A DNA stretch of 64,000 bases from positions 19,210 to 83,209 of the forward strand of contig SGPL01000081.1 of assembly GCA_004802705.1 (NCBI GenBank), given 5' to 3'. The position numbers and the translations under genes were made by a program. Shown here piece by piece: positions 13,780 to 25,730 of this stretch. The notes beneath the pieces are model-generated. The model was not told the origin of the DNA. It did no database searches and worked only from the letters and a program-made list of their open reading frames with translations. Numbering within the stretch: position 1 is the first letter of the stretch; the number at the start of each line of letters is the position of its first letter. The stretch is from Bondarzewia mesenterica. Taxonomy: Eukaryota; Basidiomycota; Agaricomycetes; Russulales; Bondarzewiaceae.

Positions 13780-14096
13780 GATACCGGACAACTCGTGCAT
13801 CGCGTCTCGGAATTTGTAAGTGTCTTGCAATTGGGCCGGGAAGTCCGAACATCTGCCGTGAAGTAAGAATAGATGACAACCAGGATTTGAATCGTAAAGA
13901 TGGGAATTGAAATACTTTCCATGTTCATGACGTCGTTCTGAGATCTCTGATTCTTCCCCAGGCTTTGATCAATCGGGGCGGTTCTTATGCGCTGACGTAC
14001 CCCAGTATATTACTTGAGCCCGTTGTCGGCCTACTCCTATTCTCCTTTCCCCCCGTCGTCGAGCACCACGTTATACGCCTGGTATCGTCGTAAAAT
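13780..14096. other. Intergenic region upstream of OLE1
   Basis: About 315 bp between tandem plus-strand genes; probably the promoter and leader of the desaturase. Nothing specific recognised. Confidence 0.4.
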
Positions 14097-16100
14097 ATGT
14101 CCGGCACAATGTCCTCTCCGCCCAAAAGGCAACCTATCTGGTGGAGCAATGCAATATTCTTCGTTGGAACCCACATTGCCGCGCTTTTTGGCATGTATCT
14201 TCGTCCTCCATCTTCGGTCTCTTGGCGCATTCTCTTCATGACTGTGGCTTTGTGGCAGCTGGCCTCGTTTGGGTGAGTGTAGTCTAACTTACGGCGCGTT
14301 TTTCATTTTATTTTATTATCGGAAACCGTCAGAATCACCATAGGCTACCACCGACTTTATTCGCACCGTGCATTCAAGGCATCCTTAGCCGTTCGCCTGC
14401 TTTTGGCGATCCTTGGGACCATTGCGATGCAAGGGTCCATTAAGGTGTGTGAAAAGTGATCCAATCGAACAACTTACGCGGAACTAACCTAGGTGGTCAC
14501 ATGAAGTGGTGGTATGTGCAATTCCAGGTTCTATGGAACTCCACGAAGGACATACTTAGCCGTACTCAATTAGGTGCCTTAGACATCGCCTACACCACGT
14601 ACGACTGCACCTAACTCAAAAATTGCCTCGCATATAATCTGACGTTTGAATATTAGAGATTTACAGATGATAACGAACACGACCCGTGAGTTTTTATCTA
14701 TCGACACATACCAATGTTAGAGTTCTGAGAGATTTTGGCATAGATATTCCGCAACTCGTGGTTTGTTCTTCTCTCACGTCGGTTGGATCTTCTATAAGAC
14801 GGAATACAAGCGCATGGTGCTGATTGATCGTGGAGACCTTGACCATGATCCAGGTAAATTCGCATTATTCTACAAAGGTCCGCTACTTAACAACTGAAAA
14901 TCTCAATTTCAAGTCGTCCGCTTTCAACATAATAACTATGGTAAGACTTGTCTTGTTGATTGAAATACACGGTGTGAACACTCTTCGATTTCGCAGTGCC
15001 GCTAGCCATTATCTTTGGCTTCGTTTTACCTACCGCTCTCGGCTTTTTCTGGGGAGACCCATGGGGCGCATATATCTGGGGAGGACTCGTCTCTAAGCTA
15101 CTCAGTAGGTTTCACTTTAGGCTCGAACTTCCTACCATTGTTAATGTGCGAAGTCTGGCACTGCACCTTCTTGGTGAACTCGTAAGGAACTCTTCCCAAT
15201 AATGATTCATCCCGTTGCGCTCACACAGGACAAGGCTTGCCCACTGGGATGGCTTGCAGCCGTACTCCGACGACAATACGTCGCGGACAAATCTGGTAAG
15301 TCACCGGCATGAGTGCAGTACTGTAGTACTTTCGGTCTCAACAGCATCAGATTTTGGCTTTGCTTACTGCTGGCGAAGGAAATCATAACTTTGTACGTTC
15401 GATTCTTTGGTCTACTCGTAACTTTCCGACTGACTAGCATCCTCAGCATGTGCGTTCAGCATGGCAAGATTTCCCTGTTAGCAATCGTGTTGATTATCAA
15501 GCTTCACAGCACGCATTCCCCCACGATTTCCGCGCCGGTCCCTCATTTTTCGACTGGGATCCTTCAAAATGGGTCATACTCGCCCTCAACCGCCTTGGCT
15601 TCGTCACCGGTCTACGAAGGGCGCACGAGGACGATATCGTGGAGGCGAAGCTATATATGAAGTGTCAGGCCCATCTACATCATGATACGGACATCTCGGA
15701 TACGGGGGACAGTGCGTTGCCCGTTTGGGATTCAAATCAATTGGAAGCCTTCATCACCAGCAAAACCGCCTCGTGCATCATCTTGATAAATGGGTTCGCT
15801 GTGGATGTGACAGAATATCTGAAAGATCATGTGCGTATTGGCTACATTTTACCCGGGGGGTTTTTTTTTCGAAAATTAACGTTCGACCCCGTGCAGCCAG
15901 GTGGCGCGGCACTCCTTCGTAGATATTCGGTCCCCGCGACGTGCTCGCGCGAAGATGAAAGACTCGGTCATGGCGAGATAGCACCCTCTAGGGACGCCAG
16001 CTGGGCTTTCGACGGCGGTTTGAACAAACATTCGCGGGCGGCCAAGCGGCGCATGCTGCAGTTGAGGGTGGCAAGGGTGCTGCCGCGGCACGTTGATTAG
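14097..16100 (+). CDS. OLE1: Stearoyl-CoA (delta-9) fatty acid desaturase with C-terminal cytochrome b5 domain
   Basis: ER membrane di-iron enzyme introducing the 9,10 double bond into palmitoyl- and stearoyl-CoA. The start at 14097 gives MSGTMSSPPKRQPIWWSNAI. Membrane helices flank the first His box HRLYSHRAF (14350s). The second box is LRHRLHHRFTDD, followed by YSATRGLFFSHVGWIFYKTE, a second helix pair (VPLAIIFGFVLPTALGFFWG), then TFLVNS, LAHWDGLQPYSDDNTSR and the third box GEGNHNF. After it come HAFPHDFRAGPSFFDWDP and a fused cytochrome b5 domain with the heme motif DHPGGAALL. At least eight introns. Oddities: a 5-nt micro-exon (14507-14511) is needed to restore the Trp-Trp before the second His box, and my best splice of the third box reads H-N-F-H-A, lacking one His of HxxHH. 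Confidence 0.93.
14507..14511 (+). other. OLE1: Predicted 5-nt micro-exon of OLE1
   Basis: TGGTG lies between two 62-nt GT-AG introns (14445-14506 and 14512-14573). Including it gives SIK-WW-CLRHRLHH, as in other delta-9 desaturases. Direct joining of the flanking exons gives a stop. Confidence 0.65.
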
Positions 16101-16496
16101 ATAGACTTGGGAGTCGCAGCGAGGTGCTTGAATGGTTAATTAGATTGTTGCATTAGATTGTTGCGGTAGAAAGGAGGCTTGCTCCGGGTCTCGGGGAAAA
16201 GATTGGGGGTGACTAGATTAGAACTGTCTATCTTCGAATTTCGCTTCCACATGCGATAAAAATGTAACAGTATTGGACTTCAAAACAGCCTTCGTCAAGG
16301 GCAGTTGAAAACAAGAGTAATAAGGGAGCGGATCAAGAATCAAAAAATCACGGTTTGACAAGAATATTAAAACTGTTCGACTGTTTCGTGGTCCAAAATT
16401 AAACGCGCGCACCGGAATCCGTCAAATACTTGACTTTGAAAGCATACAGACCATAGGAAATGCTGTCAGCACAAACATAGGCCGTGCCTCTGCCAA
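16101..16496. other. Intergenic region between convergent genes
   Basis: About 400 bp between OLE1 and the F-box gene stop codons. A short direct repeat (TTAGATTGTTGC, twice at 16141-16164) is visible; otherwise nothing. Confidence 0.4.
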
Positions 16497-18284
16497 CTAG
16501 TACAACTCGTTATTCTCTGAGTCGTCCTCATCTTCCGAATTGGACCCATTCTCCATCGAGTCCTCCGAGTCGCTCAGGTCGTCATCATCATCATCGTCGT
16601 CATCATCGTCGTCGTCATCGCTGCTATGATCGTTCCCGTACGTCAAGCCGTCCCAGTCAACTTGAGGCACGATCTCGGAGAGCTGGCTAATGTTGCCGCA
16701 GTACACGTCACAATTGGCTACCTTGAGGACGCCAAGGGGTCCACCGACCTCGCACCGGTACATTAACGTGTCGCAGAAAGTGTCAACCAGAGCGTCATCC
16801 TGCAGAAACTCGTTCTGAATGGACAGCGTGTCTAACTGCGGGAGTAGCAATTCGGACGCGACGGGAGATATGCTGGCTTCGGGGTCGGGATCGCTGCCGT
16901 GGGTGTTGGCATGAAAGGCGGTGAGGAGTGCGTACGCGGTGTCGCCTGCGACGCACAATTTCCGCAAATTGGGTAGCCGATGTTCGTTTGCCGTCCACCA
17001 TGAGGGTCGAAGTATGTACACGTCTTGGAATGTCGCGGAGTGGACATTCGCAACAGGCAAAGTGGCAAGCATTTTCGAGAGCATTGCTTCCTCCGTCATC
17101 ACCGGCACAGTCGCCTGCCGCGTGATTGACACGGAGAGGGGGGCTGTGTATAGGTCGAGGATGAACTGGACGGGGTCGATCATCGGGTGGTCTGCATCTT
17201 CATCTTCCCAACCCATGAAGGTGAGAGCGTTCGTTAATGTCACCGTCAGACTTCGGAGTCGTTTGCGCGCTTGCACGCCATGACCCTTCTTTTTACCGGA
17301 CAAAAGCGGCAGGAGCGCGACTACATCTGCACTGTCTGCATCCTTAGATTTGCAGTCAATCTTGAGATGGTCGACAGAGGGGATGCAGAGGTGGTTTAGT
17401 ATGTTGGCGCAGTCCAAGGCCATGGTTCCCAAATCAAGTCGACAAAGTGATGGTAACGTGAGAACTCGTTTGGGATTGGGGATTGTGGTGGCCGTCGCGG
17501 GAAGTATTGGGGTTGCCTCGTGGAGAACGATGGTATGAAGGTGATGCATATTTCCGAGGGCCTCCAGCCACGTAGTCATGGTAGGTCGACAGCCACGGGC
17601 GACATCCAGTATCTCAATGTGCCTGAGGTTTGTGAACAGCGGCGATGACCAGCTGAAATTGCAAAAGGAGAGGACAAGATGATGCAAGTTTGGTGCGTAC
17701 TCGGAAAACAGGGTATCTCTGAGTGTGAGGTGCTGGGGAGCGACGGAGAGGTATGCCACGAGCTCCAGATGTTTCAGGAGAGGTGCGGGCTGAGAGCAGT
17801 ATGTATCAATGAGGCCACTCATTATTTGCGCAGGAGCTGTCAGGCAAAACTGGGCCGCCCGGGACATGTGAGGTATGCAGAGTTCCAGGGCTCGAAATGA
17901 TTGGGGTTTGGTCTCTGTTATCAGGTTTGCTTCGATCTTGAGCGGCGCCATCTTTGCCCGCTTGAGCATCATGCGAGCGATGTAAGGTTTTGAGATTTCT
18001 ATGCGACTCCACAGGCGAGGATGAGAGAGTGCAACCTCGCGCCAGTGACGACAAACATGCGTTATGGGCATCCAGTAGAGTTTGTCACCATTGTATTCAG
18101 GGAGATAGCGATGCTTGTCTGCGAGAGCGACGAATACCATGGCGAGGGTCTCAGGAGGAAGGCAGTTGATGGGTGCGAGCGCGTTTCGACGCGACCTGAG
18201 GGACAAAATGGAATCATTGAGCTTCCGCAGGTCATCGTCGATTTTTTGACGCGTATCATCGATGGATGTAATTTCTGCGGTCAT
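16497..18284 (-). CDS. F-box-like domain protein
   Basis: Single-exon gene of 595 codons. An N-terminal coiled-coil segment (IDDDLRKLNDSILSLRSRRN) leads directly into an F-box-like domain at about residues 38-95: INCLPPETLAMVFVAL, then ITHVCRHWREVALSHPRLWS. This layout is the standard form of the very large F-box-like family of mushrooms, whose members are presumed substrate adaptors of SCF ubiquitin ligases. The rest is a leucine-rich, LRR-like region (HHLVLSFCNFSW, LRHIEILDVARG, LRSLTVTL, LPNLRKLCVAG) consistent with substrate binding. The C-terminus is a very acidic tail with a run of about 14 Asp encoded by a GTC/ATC trinucleotide tract (16579-16620), then Ser/Glu/Asp. Substrate unknown. 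Confidence 0.87.
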   Translation of the reverse strand: MTAEITSIDDTRQKIDDDLRKLNDSILSLRSRRNALAPINCLPPETLAMVFVALADKHRYLPEYNGDKLYWMPITHVCRHWREVALSHPRLWSRIEISKPYIARMMLKRAKMAPLKIEANLITETKPQSFRALELCIPHMSRAAQFCLTAPAQIMSGLIDTYCSQPAPLLKHLELVAYLSVAPQHLTLRDTLFSEYAPNLHHLVLSFCNFSWSSPLFTNLRHIEILDVARGCRPTMTTWLEALGNMHHLHTIVLHEATPILPATATTIPNPKRVLTLPSLCRLDLGTMALDCANILNHLCIPSVDHLKIDCKSKDADSADVVALLPLLSGKKKGHGVQARKRLRSLTVTLTNALTFMGWEDEDADHPMIDPVQFILDLYTAPLSVSITRQATVPVMTEEAMLSKMLATLPVANVHSATFQDVYILRPSWWTANEHRLPNLRKLCVAGDTAYALLTAFHANTHGSDPDPEASISPVASELLLPQLDTLSIQNEFLQDDALVDTFCDTLMYRCEVGGPLGVLKVANCDVYCGNISQLSEIVPQVDWDGLTYGNDHSSDDDDDDDDDDDDDDLSDSEDSMENGSNSEDEDDSENNELY

Positions 18285-18873
18285 TTTCTTGACTTCGTGG
18301 TATGCAGAGTCAAAATATTGGAAATGCGATGGTGACCTTTAGGACATTTCAACAAGACGGAGATGTTGAGACACAACTTGCTTGGCCTACCTTCGGCGAC
18401 TGGATCGGTCAGGACGGAGATTTTGTGCTTTGGAAGAAGCTTGGACGTGAGCTGCTAGAACTGGCAGAAGGCTGAACGCTTCGAAGGTGGTAGTCGTTAA
18501 CAAATGCCCTTGAGCTGGCGCTCAAGATGGTGTGACACATTGGTGACTACTCGTCAACTCGATGGCTCGTGTTTCGTGGGTCAGTTTGTCTTGCGAAGAT
18601 GTGCGCACATAAACGATAATTGACACAGCATTATTATTAGCCGTAACAGAATCCAGTCAGTTGCGTTCATGTAAAAAATTCATGGCTGGGTCGGAGAGAA
18701 CTTGAAACTACGTCTGAGTCTGGACGCGATAAAGTCACATCATGTGATATTGTGACAGGTGACAGTGGATAGAGTTACAAGTTACGACGGAGTAGTAGCG
18801 AGGGCGAAGTCACCTTGACTTGTCGGGGCCCATATCTCAGCTTCCCAAACTATCCATTCAGTGCCAGGCCGAC
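18285..18873. other. Divergent intergenic region
   Basis: About 590 bp between the start codons of the F-box gene and the RSC4-like gene. Contains the motif CACATCATGTG (18737-18747), a short palindrome. No gene seen. Confidence 0.4.
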
Positions 18874-21176
18874 ATGTCTAAGAGAGAGCTCGAGAGGTTG
18901 TCCCAGACCGTTGATGTCGATGCTCCCCGCGCAAAACGACGCAAGGACATTGCCGCGAGCAGTCCGGATGAGAAGCGAGATGTTCAGATGGTAGACGCCA
19001 CGCCAATGAAGGCAGAGGACACCAGCGAGAACTTGGAATTGGATTCTGCAAAGAAGGAGCTGGTGAAAGAGCAAGGGTTGAAGCTGTGGCAGACTCTCAA
19101 GGACGCGGTGGATAAAGAGTGCGTGACAATATGCTTGCTTGATACAGTATACAGTCTCAGTTTAACCACCGCCGTTTGTTTACACTTGCTCTTTCATCTC
19201 GCTCGTCATGCATCTCATAGTGGTCGCTCACTTTCTTACAACTTCCTACGCCTGCCTTCGCGGCGGTTGTACCCCGACTACTACACCCTAATCAAGAAAC
19301 CTCTTGCCCTCGACCAAATCAAGTCTCAAATCGAATCAGAAGAATATCCATCGTTCGCAGATATCAAGCAGGACTTTGAACAGTGCTTCCGCAATGCCAA
19401 ACGATACAATTTGAAGGAAAGTCAGATATGGAAGGATGCAAAGACACTGCATGTGGGTTGTCCATCACTTGGACGCACACTTTGGATCGTGCTCGTCTTA
19501 CTGACTGATCTATTATTCATGTTCTGCATTTGCGCAGAAATTGACAGTCCAGGAATACATCAACANGACTGGGGAAATTCCGAACGCTGGGGACGACATC
19601 GATGATGGTGGTGGGCCAGAAAACCATGAAGGTNCTGCCAAAGCAGGCTCGGGCGAGGAGGGTGGTCAGAAGAAGAAGAAACCGCCCAATATGAATCGTT
19701 TGCTGACCTCCAGGCTCGAAAAGTTAGTCGCTAAGACTGACGCCGAGTACGCTTCACNGTCCTGTATATCAGAGAGGCATATTGATTTGTGCGTTCACAG
19801 TGGAAATGTTCTGTCTAATGACTTCATGGAACTCCCTTCGAAGAAGCTGTGGCCAATATATTACAAGACCATCACGAGACCAATGTGTTTTGAGAAGATT
19901 TTTGTACGCATACCCGCCTCCCCTACCCCAACGGATTTTCTCATCTGGCCGAATTCAGAAACATCTCAAACGGAAGGAATACCATACTTCAGCGGAGTTC
20001 GCTGCTGATGTTGAACTCGTGTTTTCCAATGCCCTCCAATTCAATGAAGATCGTACCCCCATCTGGGAAGCTGCACAATCCCTCCGAGTACGTAGTTGCC
20101 GTGTTTCTTTNTTACCATCTGTCCCGCTAATGATTCACCCCAGGAACNTTTCCATAAACTCATGTCCGATCTGCCTGTGCCGTATGCATTGCCCCAATAT
20201 GTGCCCTTGAAGGACTCTGCTGGTCCTGTGAACAAGATCAAGCTCAAGGTTCCTGCGATCAGTCATGCGTCTACANCTGCATCACCTGTTGTGGGTCCAT
20301 CTACTCCTTTCGTCTTGAAAGTGCCCCTCGGAAGCACAACACACGTCGCCTCGGCACAGTCGCCAACCGCAGTGCCCACTCCAACGATCGCCACTCCTTC
20401 TAATGTATTCCAGCCTACGCCCGCGGCCCCCACACCTGCCCCCTNAGTGCCTTCTCCCGTTCCTGTTCCCGGACCTTCAGCAGTTTGCACCTACATCAGC
20501 CGTTCCTCTGATACAACCAGTCACCCAGTCCTATGTCAATCCTACGCCGACATATNCCCATTACCCGCAGGGNGTATTCCAAGCGCCTCCCGCCATTCCT
20601 CCGACCCCCACCGTGGCGCTCCGTGCCTCAGCGACGCCNCAGTCCATGTCGAACTCGCCCGCTCCTATGGGNCCTCAGCATCAGCTCAGATCGGTCTCGC
20701 TCATCATCAAGCCTCTAGGGAGGCGTTTGAAGCTGGACTATCGTGACGGGGTCAAGAACTGGGCATTGCGCCTCGTCCCAGGGGAGCAGGGGGTGCGCAT
20801 CGCGGATGTCAGTCATCTCGGAGACGAGGAAGANGAAAGNAGTGAAGAAGAGGAGGAAGAGGAGGTCGAAGAGGAGAGTGAGGGNGATGAGGGGGAGGGT
20901 GCCAACGAGCAGGCAAAAAAAGGCAAGGCCAAGGCCAAGGGGGTTCGAGGTCGCGCACGCCGGAATGGNGGTGTCAGGATTAAGGACGGCGTCAAGCTAC
21001 CACCCAAGCCCGTGCCGCCGCCCATGCAGGTGAAGTTGGATGCGTCAGTTGTCAAGTCCAATGAAGATAACGAGGACGAATGGGACTTGGAGTTGAGCAT
21101 TGGATCACATTTGTTAGAATTGGGTGAGAAGGATGGGCCAGTGTGGAAGGTGTATGCGGAACGGATGGGATGTTGA
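18874..21176 (+). CDS. RSC4: RSC chromatin-remodelling complex subunit, Rsc4-like tandem bromodomain protein
   Basis: Two bromodomains in tandem followed by a C-terminal domain, the architecture of yeast Rsc4, which binds acetylated histone H3 within the RSC remodeller. I use the ATG at 18874 (MSKRELERLSQTVDVDAPRA). Bromodomain 1 contains LYPDYYTLIKKPLALDQIKS and FEQCFRNAKRYN with the acetyl-lysine Asn. A linker KLTVQEYIN is followed by a Lys-rich region. Bromodomain 2 contains FMELPSKKLWPIYYKTITRP, then VELVFSNALQFNED with its Asn. After it comes a Pro/Thr/Ala-rich linker, then VSLIIKPLGRRLKLDY and VKNWALRLVPGEQGVRI, the conserved C-terminal fold, interrupted by a Glu-rich acidic tract (20820-20900). 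Several single Ns fall in the coding sequence. Rsc1/Rsc2 are less likely because no BAH domain is seen. Confidence 0.83.
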
Positions 21177-21269
21177 CCTGCTGGCACCCCGTCGGTTCGC
21201 TCCTGAATTATTTTCCTTTCATCTCTTAGTCTCCCCTCACGTTGTTGTTGTCCAGATATGATTTACTGT

Positions 21270-22179
21270 NNCNNGNTNNNNNNNNNNNNNNNNNNNNNNN
21301 NNNNNNNNNNNNNNNNNNNNNNNNNNNNNNNNNNNNNNNNNNNNNNNNNNNNNNNNNNNNNNNNNNNNNNNNNNNNNNNNNNNNNNNNNNNNNNNNNNNN
21401 NNNNNNNNNNNNNNNNNNNNNNNNNNNNNNNNNNNNNNNNNNNNNNNNNNNNNNNNNNNNNNNNNNNNNNNNNNNNNNNNNNNNNNNNNNNNNNNNNNNN
21501 NNNNNNNNNNNNNNNNNNNNNNNNNNNNNNNNNNNNNNNNNNNNNNNNNNNNNNNNNNNNNNNNNNNNNNNNNNNNNNNNNNNNNNNNNNNNNNNNNNNN
21601 NNNNNNNNNNNNNNNNNNNNNNNNNNNNNNNNNNNNNNNNNNNNNNNNNNNNNNNNNNNNNNNNNNNNNNNNNNNNNNNNNNNNNNNNNNNNNNNNNNNN
21701 NNNNNNNNNNNNNNNNNNNNNNNNNNNNNNNNNNNNNNNNNNNNNNNNNNNNNNNNNNNNNNNNNNNNNNNNNNNNNNNNNNNNNNNNNNNNNNNNNNNN
21801 NNNNNNNNNNNNNNNNNNNNNNNNNNNNNNNNNNNNNNNNNNNNNNNNNNNNNNNNNNNNNNNNNNNNNNNNNNNNNNNNNNNNNNNNNNNNNNNNNNNN
21901 NNNNNNNNNNNNNNNNNNNNNNNNNNNNNNNNNNNNNNNNNNNNNNNNNNNNNNNNNNNNNNNNNNNNNNNNNNNNNNNNNNNNNNNNNNNNNNNNNNNN
22001 NNNNNNNNNNNNNNNNNNNNNNNNNNNNNNNNNNNNNNNNNNNNNNNNNNNNNNNNNNNNNNNNNNNNNNNNNNNNNNNNNNNNNNNNNNNNNNNNNNNN
22101 NNNNNNNNNNNNNNNNNNNNNNNNNNNNNNNNNNNNNNNNNNNNNNNNNNNNNNNNNNGNNNNCNNNNTTGNANANANN
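21270..22179. other. Assembly gap (Ns)
   Basis: About 900 undetermined bases with a few called positions at each border. Open frames across it are artefacts of N translation. Confidence 0.99.
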
Positions 22180-22374
22180 GAGATATCTGCAGCTGATATG
22201 AAAGCTATCGTGAAGAACCGCATGAAGTGATTTACTGTCGTTGGTTCACTCCTTGTTACTTTTTCTCCTTCTAGTCTTCCCTCGCATGTCATTGAAGGTA
22301 CATGTATGAATATAATATTGTGGAATGTCCAAATATAATTCAGTGTTATGGGTGAAAGACACAGTCAAACATGA

Positions 22375-24388
22375 TCAATTACGAAGCGCTGCCTCCTCCG
22401 TCCGCCAAAACTCCACTCTATGCACCAACGGCTCATCTTCTGCCTCGCTCTCACTCTCGCTTGGTGCCTCCGGGACATACCGTTTGTACCTGCCCGCGTC
22501 CTCTCCTCGACTCTCGACATACCTCCTCAGAATTTCTTCTCTGTCCACTGGCCGCACCTCATACCCCTCCGATCCCCTGCGAATCATACCGCCAGTGTAC
22601 TCCTTCTCATCAGAGGAGGATGATGCAAGCGAATCGTGGTCTATAGGATTGTCTTCATCGTAGTCTGGATGCCACGGCGGCAGGGAAGATATGCCGAGCT
22701 CTGATTTGGGTTGTCGGGACGTGGCGCGGAGACGTGTGTTCGACGGCCGCAATTCTGGGTTGAGGTTCTCGTTCTCATACGTCCAAGGCGTTTCGGGGAG
22801 CGTGAAATGGTATTTAGGGTCTGAAGGGTCACGGGGCGGCCAGGCCTCTTGGAGTGGGATGCCTACAATGATGGTACGAAAAATCAAAACGACAAGTTAG
22901 TACAATAGCCCCCATAAGAGAACAAATATGCAAGTGAAAACAGTGCCTAGTCAGCACGATTGGGATGAGTGCTTACAGCTGAGATAGTGAGTGTTTGCCC
23001 ACCTGCGCAGAGCGCCAGTTTTCTCGTGGAGATATTCATTAAGGTTCATTATATCCGCCATTATTGTACGCCTCCGCCTCCTTCGGTCTCGAAAACTCAA
23101 TCCACTTACCATCCCCTTCTGCCAACTGATATTTCAGTCCGGTGCCGGGCGGTACAGTGGGACAACACCACATCATTGGATTTTGACCAAGGATGGACTC
23201 TATGTTGCGTCTTGCACCGAGATTCTGGAGAAAATGTAAAATGTCAGGTTTCTAAAACGAATGCGGTGATAGAGATCGTGGACTTGCATATGGGAATTTA
23301 ATCTTGAGATGAGAGGGTTAGACAACGAATAGTCATGAATAGCATTAGGAACGTGCCTCACGGATCTTTCCTCGTCGGATAAGAGTGGCAACTTTATCCT
23401 TTTCCCAACCTTCAATGGTTGTGGAGTTGCCGAGCAAGCAGTAAAAATGGTATAGACTAGGAAAATTCAGCAGGACAACTTCAATAGGTGCGCCGACCAT
23501 ATAGGTATCACACTTTACCTGAACCCTCCGACCATCAAAAGCACAGGTATGCAGGTCGCATAATTGAGAACGATGAAGACCAGCTCTTTCCCACCAGGGG
23601 CATCCTTTCATATGAGTTATCAGAGTTCTGCACGGAATACTTGAGACGGGACCCACATAATACCGAACGTTCGTGGCGTCGAACACCCGCCGGGTGACCA
23701 TGCACGCATGATAAGTGCATGCAACGTCGACATAGAAGAGAAAACGGATAAAGTGTCCGTAGTTGAAAAATCCGACACAATTATTGACCCATGGACAATG
23801 GTGGTCTGGCAAGGACTTGAGTAAATCAGAGGCAGAAAGGCCTGCTGAGGGACATACCCATGCGTAGCACACATCTGATATATGCAGACAGCGGCAATGA
23901 AATGATGGAGATTCATCATACACGAAGAAAGGCGTACCGTTTGCATGTCTTACAATGGTGCGCTCTCGGCGGCTTGTACTTATCACATGTCCGACAAAAT
24001 CTGGGACCGCCTGTGAGCTTCTTGACTTCATAACCTTCAAATGCGGTTGTATCTGGTTGCTGATGGAACCATTCAGATGTTCGGTAAGACAACCAAATGC
24101 TGAGTGAGCATACCCATTCATCTGGAGCACTTCCGGGATCCGTCACGACACATAGGTAGTAGTTCCAGAGTAGCAAGCCGACGAGAACGCTGCCCACAAG
24201 TAAATTCAAATGCATAATGAAAGAAAGTTGAAGCTCACAGACTTGAATGGGATAAGGAGAGTTAATAATTCCACAGAGACTTCGTGTCCGTACCACGGCC
24301 ATATGATGAATATCTGCGAGGAATACGCGATGAAAGCAATGAGGGATAGAGTGCCGCCGACAACGATACGACCAAGAAGACGCCCCAT
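22375..24388 (-). CDS. PFA4: DHHC palmitoyltransferase, Pfa4-like
   Basis: Multi-pass ER membrane enzyme that S-acylates proteins. The start at 24388 gives [20 protein letters not shown] then [14 protein letters not shown] (first two helices), [20 protein letters not shown] and DPGSAPDEW. The Cys-rich domain follows: [20 protein letters not shown], then the catalytic [20 protein letters not shown] (near 23760-23810), then [16 protein letters not shown] is complete. DPG and the WVNN block agree with Pfa4/DHHC6, and yeast Pfa4 acylates chitin synthase Chs3. The C-terminal exon (22375-22887) is a long acidic Ser/Glu tail containing [20 protein letters not shown] and [18 protein letters not shown]. 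Five or more introns. Confidence 0.9.
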
Positions 24389-24613
24389 GCGAGATTTCTG
24401 AGGTTTCCGTGAAAATGGAAGGATGAGAAAAGAGGTGCCGCGCAGTTGCACCCTGCTGCGGCGTGCGCGTCAAGCATCGGACCGTTGGTGATGGCGGCGA
24501 GAGCGACCTGCCACAATGTAAACCAGAGCAAATATGCGCGTCCGAAAGCGGAAATTGACCGGCATTAATTACTCTTCAGCAACGCTCACCATCCCGCTCC
24601 TTTGCCCCTCGCT

Positions 24614-25730
24614 ATGCTTCGCAGCTCCCACAGACAATTTCTTCGCCGCTACACAGATATTCGACATTCTTCAAGTACTGCCCCACGGTTAGACCCGGGC
24701 ATTGCTCCAGATGCTGCAGCCGCACCAGCACCCCGTCCGCCAATTCTGAGGAGGCCCATGGCGAGTTCTTTCGGAGGGATTTCCATCGGTATGTGCCCAT
24801 TAATAGCCCTCTACCAAGTGTCCTTGTGACTCATGTGTTCTATTTCAGAGAATATCCCTCGGAATCGTCCTCAACTCGCGCCCTATAAAGCCAAAGGCGG
24901 TAGTGCGTAGTGCAATGTGCTGGAATCCGTCAAGTCTCCAAATTCATATGAACGCCCTAATTACTGCAGATATTCCGATCAATCAGAATAGAGCTCGAGA
25001 GGCTGGATTTGATCTAGGTCCCCGCGTTGATGCCGTGCGCTCAACGCCTGATTTAGGCTGGGGAGACGAGCTCGTCCCTCGAGGTTTTGGATCACGTCTT
25101 TACGCTCGCCTTCACCCCGGGGATAAACTTGCCGAGAGTGAAAAGAAGCCTGCTGTGGGGGCGCACCCTGCACCTTCCGGCGCTGCGCCGCCTGCCGCGT
25201 CTTTGACCGTCAAACGACGTGAACAACAAGAGGAGAAGGAGAAGGCGCAGGAGGACCAGGCGCCTGAGCCCGCTGCCGCAGAGAAGCAAGACGCCGTCGA
25301 AGCTGCCGTAACTAAACCGCAAGAAAAACGGGCCAAACCATCCAAACGCTCCGACAGGGCTCAATCTGCTGAACCTGCCCTCACACACGTCATGCGCGCC
25401 CTAGAATCCACAGATCTCACCTCCCTCTTCGGTGCCAAACCGAAATCTACCACCTCCAAGCCCAAGGCCGGCTCGAAGGCAAAGACGGCGACCCTCCGTC
25501 CCAGTCTTGCCGGTCTTCGTGTGCGCGTTACCCTCGAGCGCAAAGCGGGCGATTATTCGCGGTATCTCCCCCGGCCGGTCGGCGTTGGCAAGCTGTCGCG
25601 CAGAGCTCTGAGCCCTGTCCGCTACGCCCGGCATGCTCTGGGATTTAGGAGGGACATGGAGCTGGATCAGAGGTCGCGGGCGATGAAGGTTATCGGGTCG
25701 ATGGTCCGACCAGCTCAGGCTACTGCTTAA
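24614..25730 (+). CDS. Unknown protein, possibly mitochondrial
   Basis: Three exons starting at 24614. Introns lie after GISI (donor about 24789) and after AKGG, ending just before 24969. The N-terminus MLRSSHRQFLRRYTDIRHSS is rich in Arg and Ser and has no acidic residue in its first 14, like a mitochondrial presequence. Then PILRRPMASSFGGISIENIP, DIPINQNRAREAGFDLGPRV and DLGWGDELVPRGFGSRLYAR. A low-complexity Ala/Glu/Lys middle (25130-25400) follows. The last part contains LTHVMRALESTDLTSLFG and a basic C-terminus with SRYLPRPVGVGKLSRRALSP and VRYARHALGFRRDMELDQRS. I do not recognise the family. The basic C-terminus and presequence would fit a mitochondrial ribosomal or RNA-binding role, but this is only a guess. 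Confidence 0.7.

Noticed and set aside
16484..16690. Arg/His-rich plus-strand frame
   Set aside because: Shadow of the poly-Asp tract of the F-box protein.
21237..22292. Open frames of 310-350 codons on both strands
   Set aside because: They consist of translated Ns in the assembly gap.
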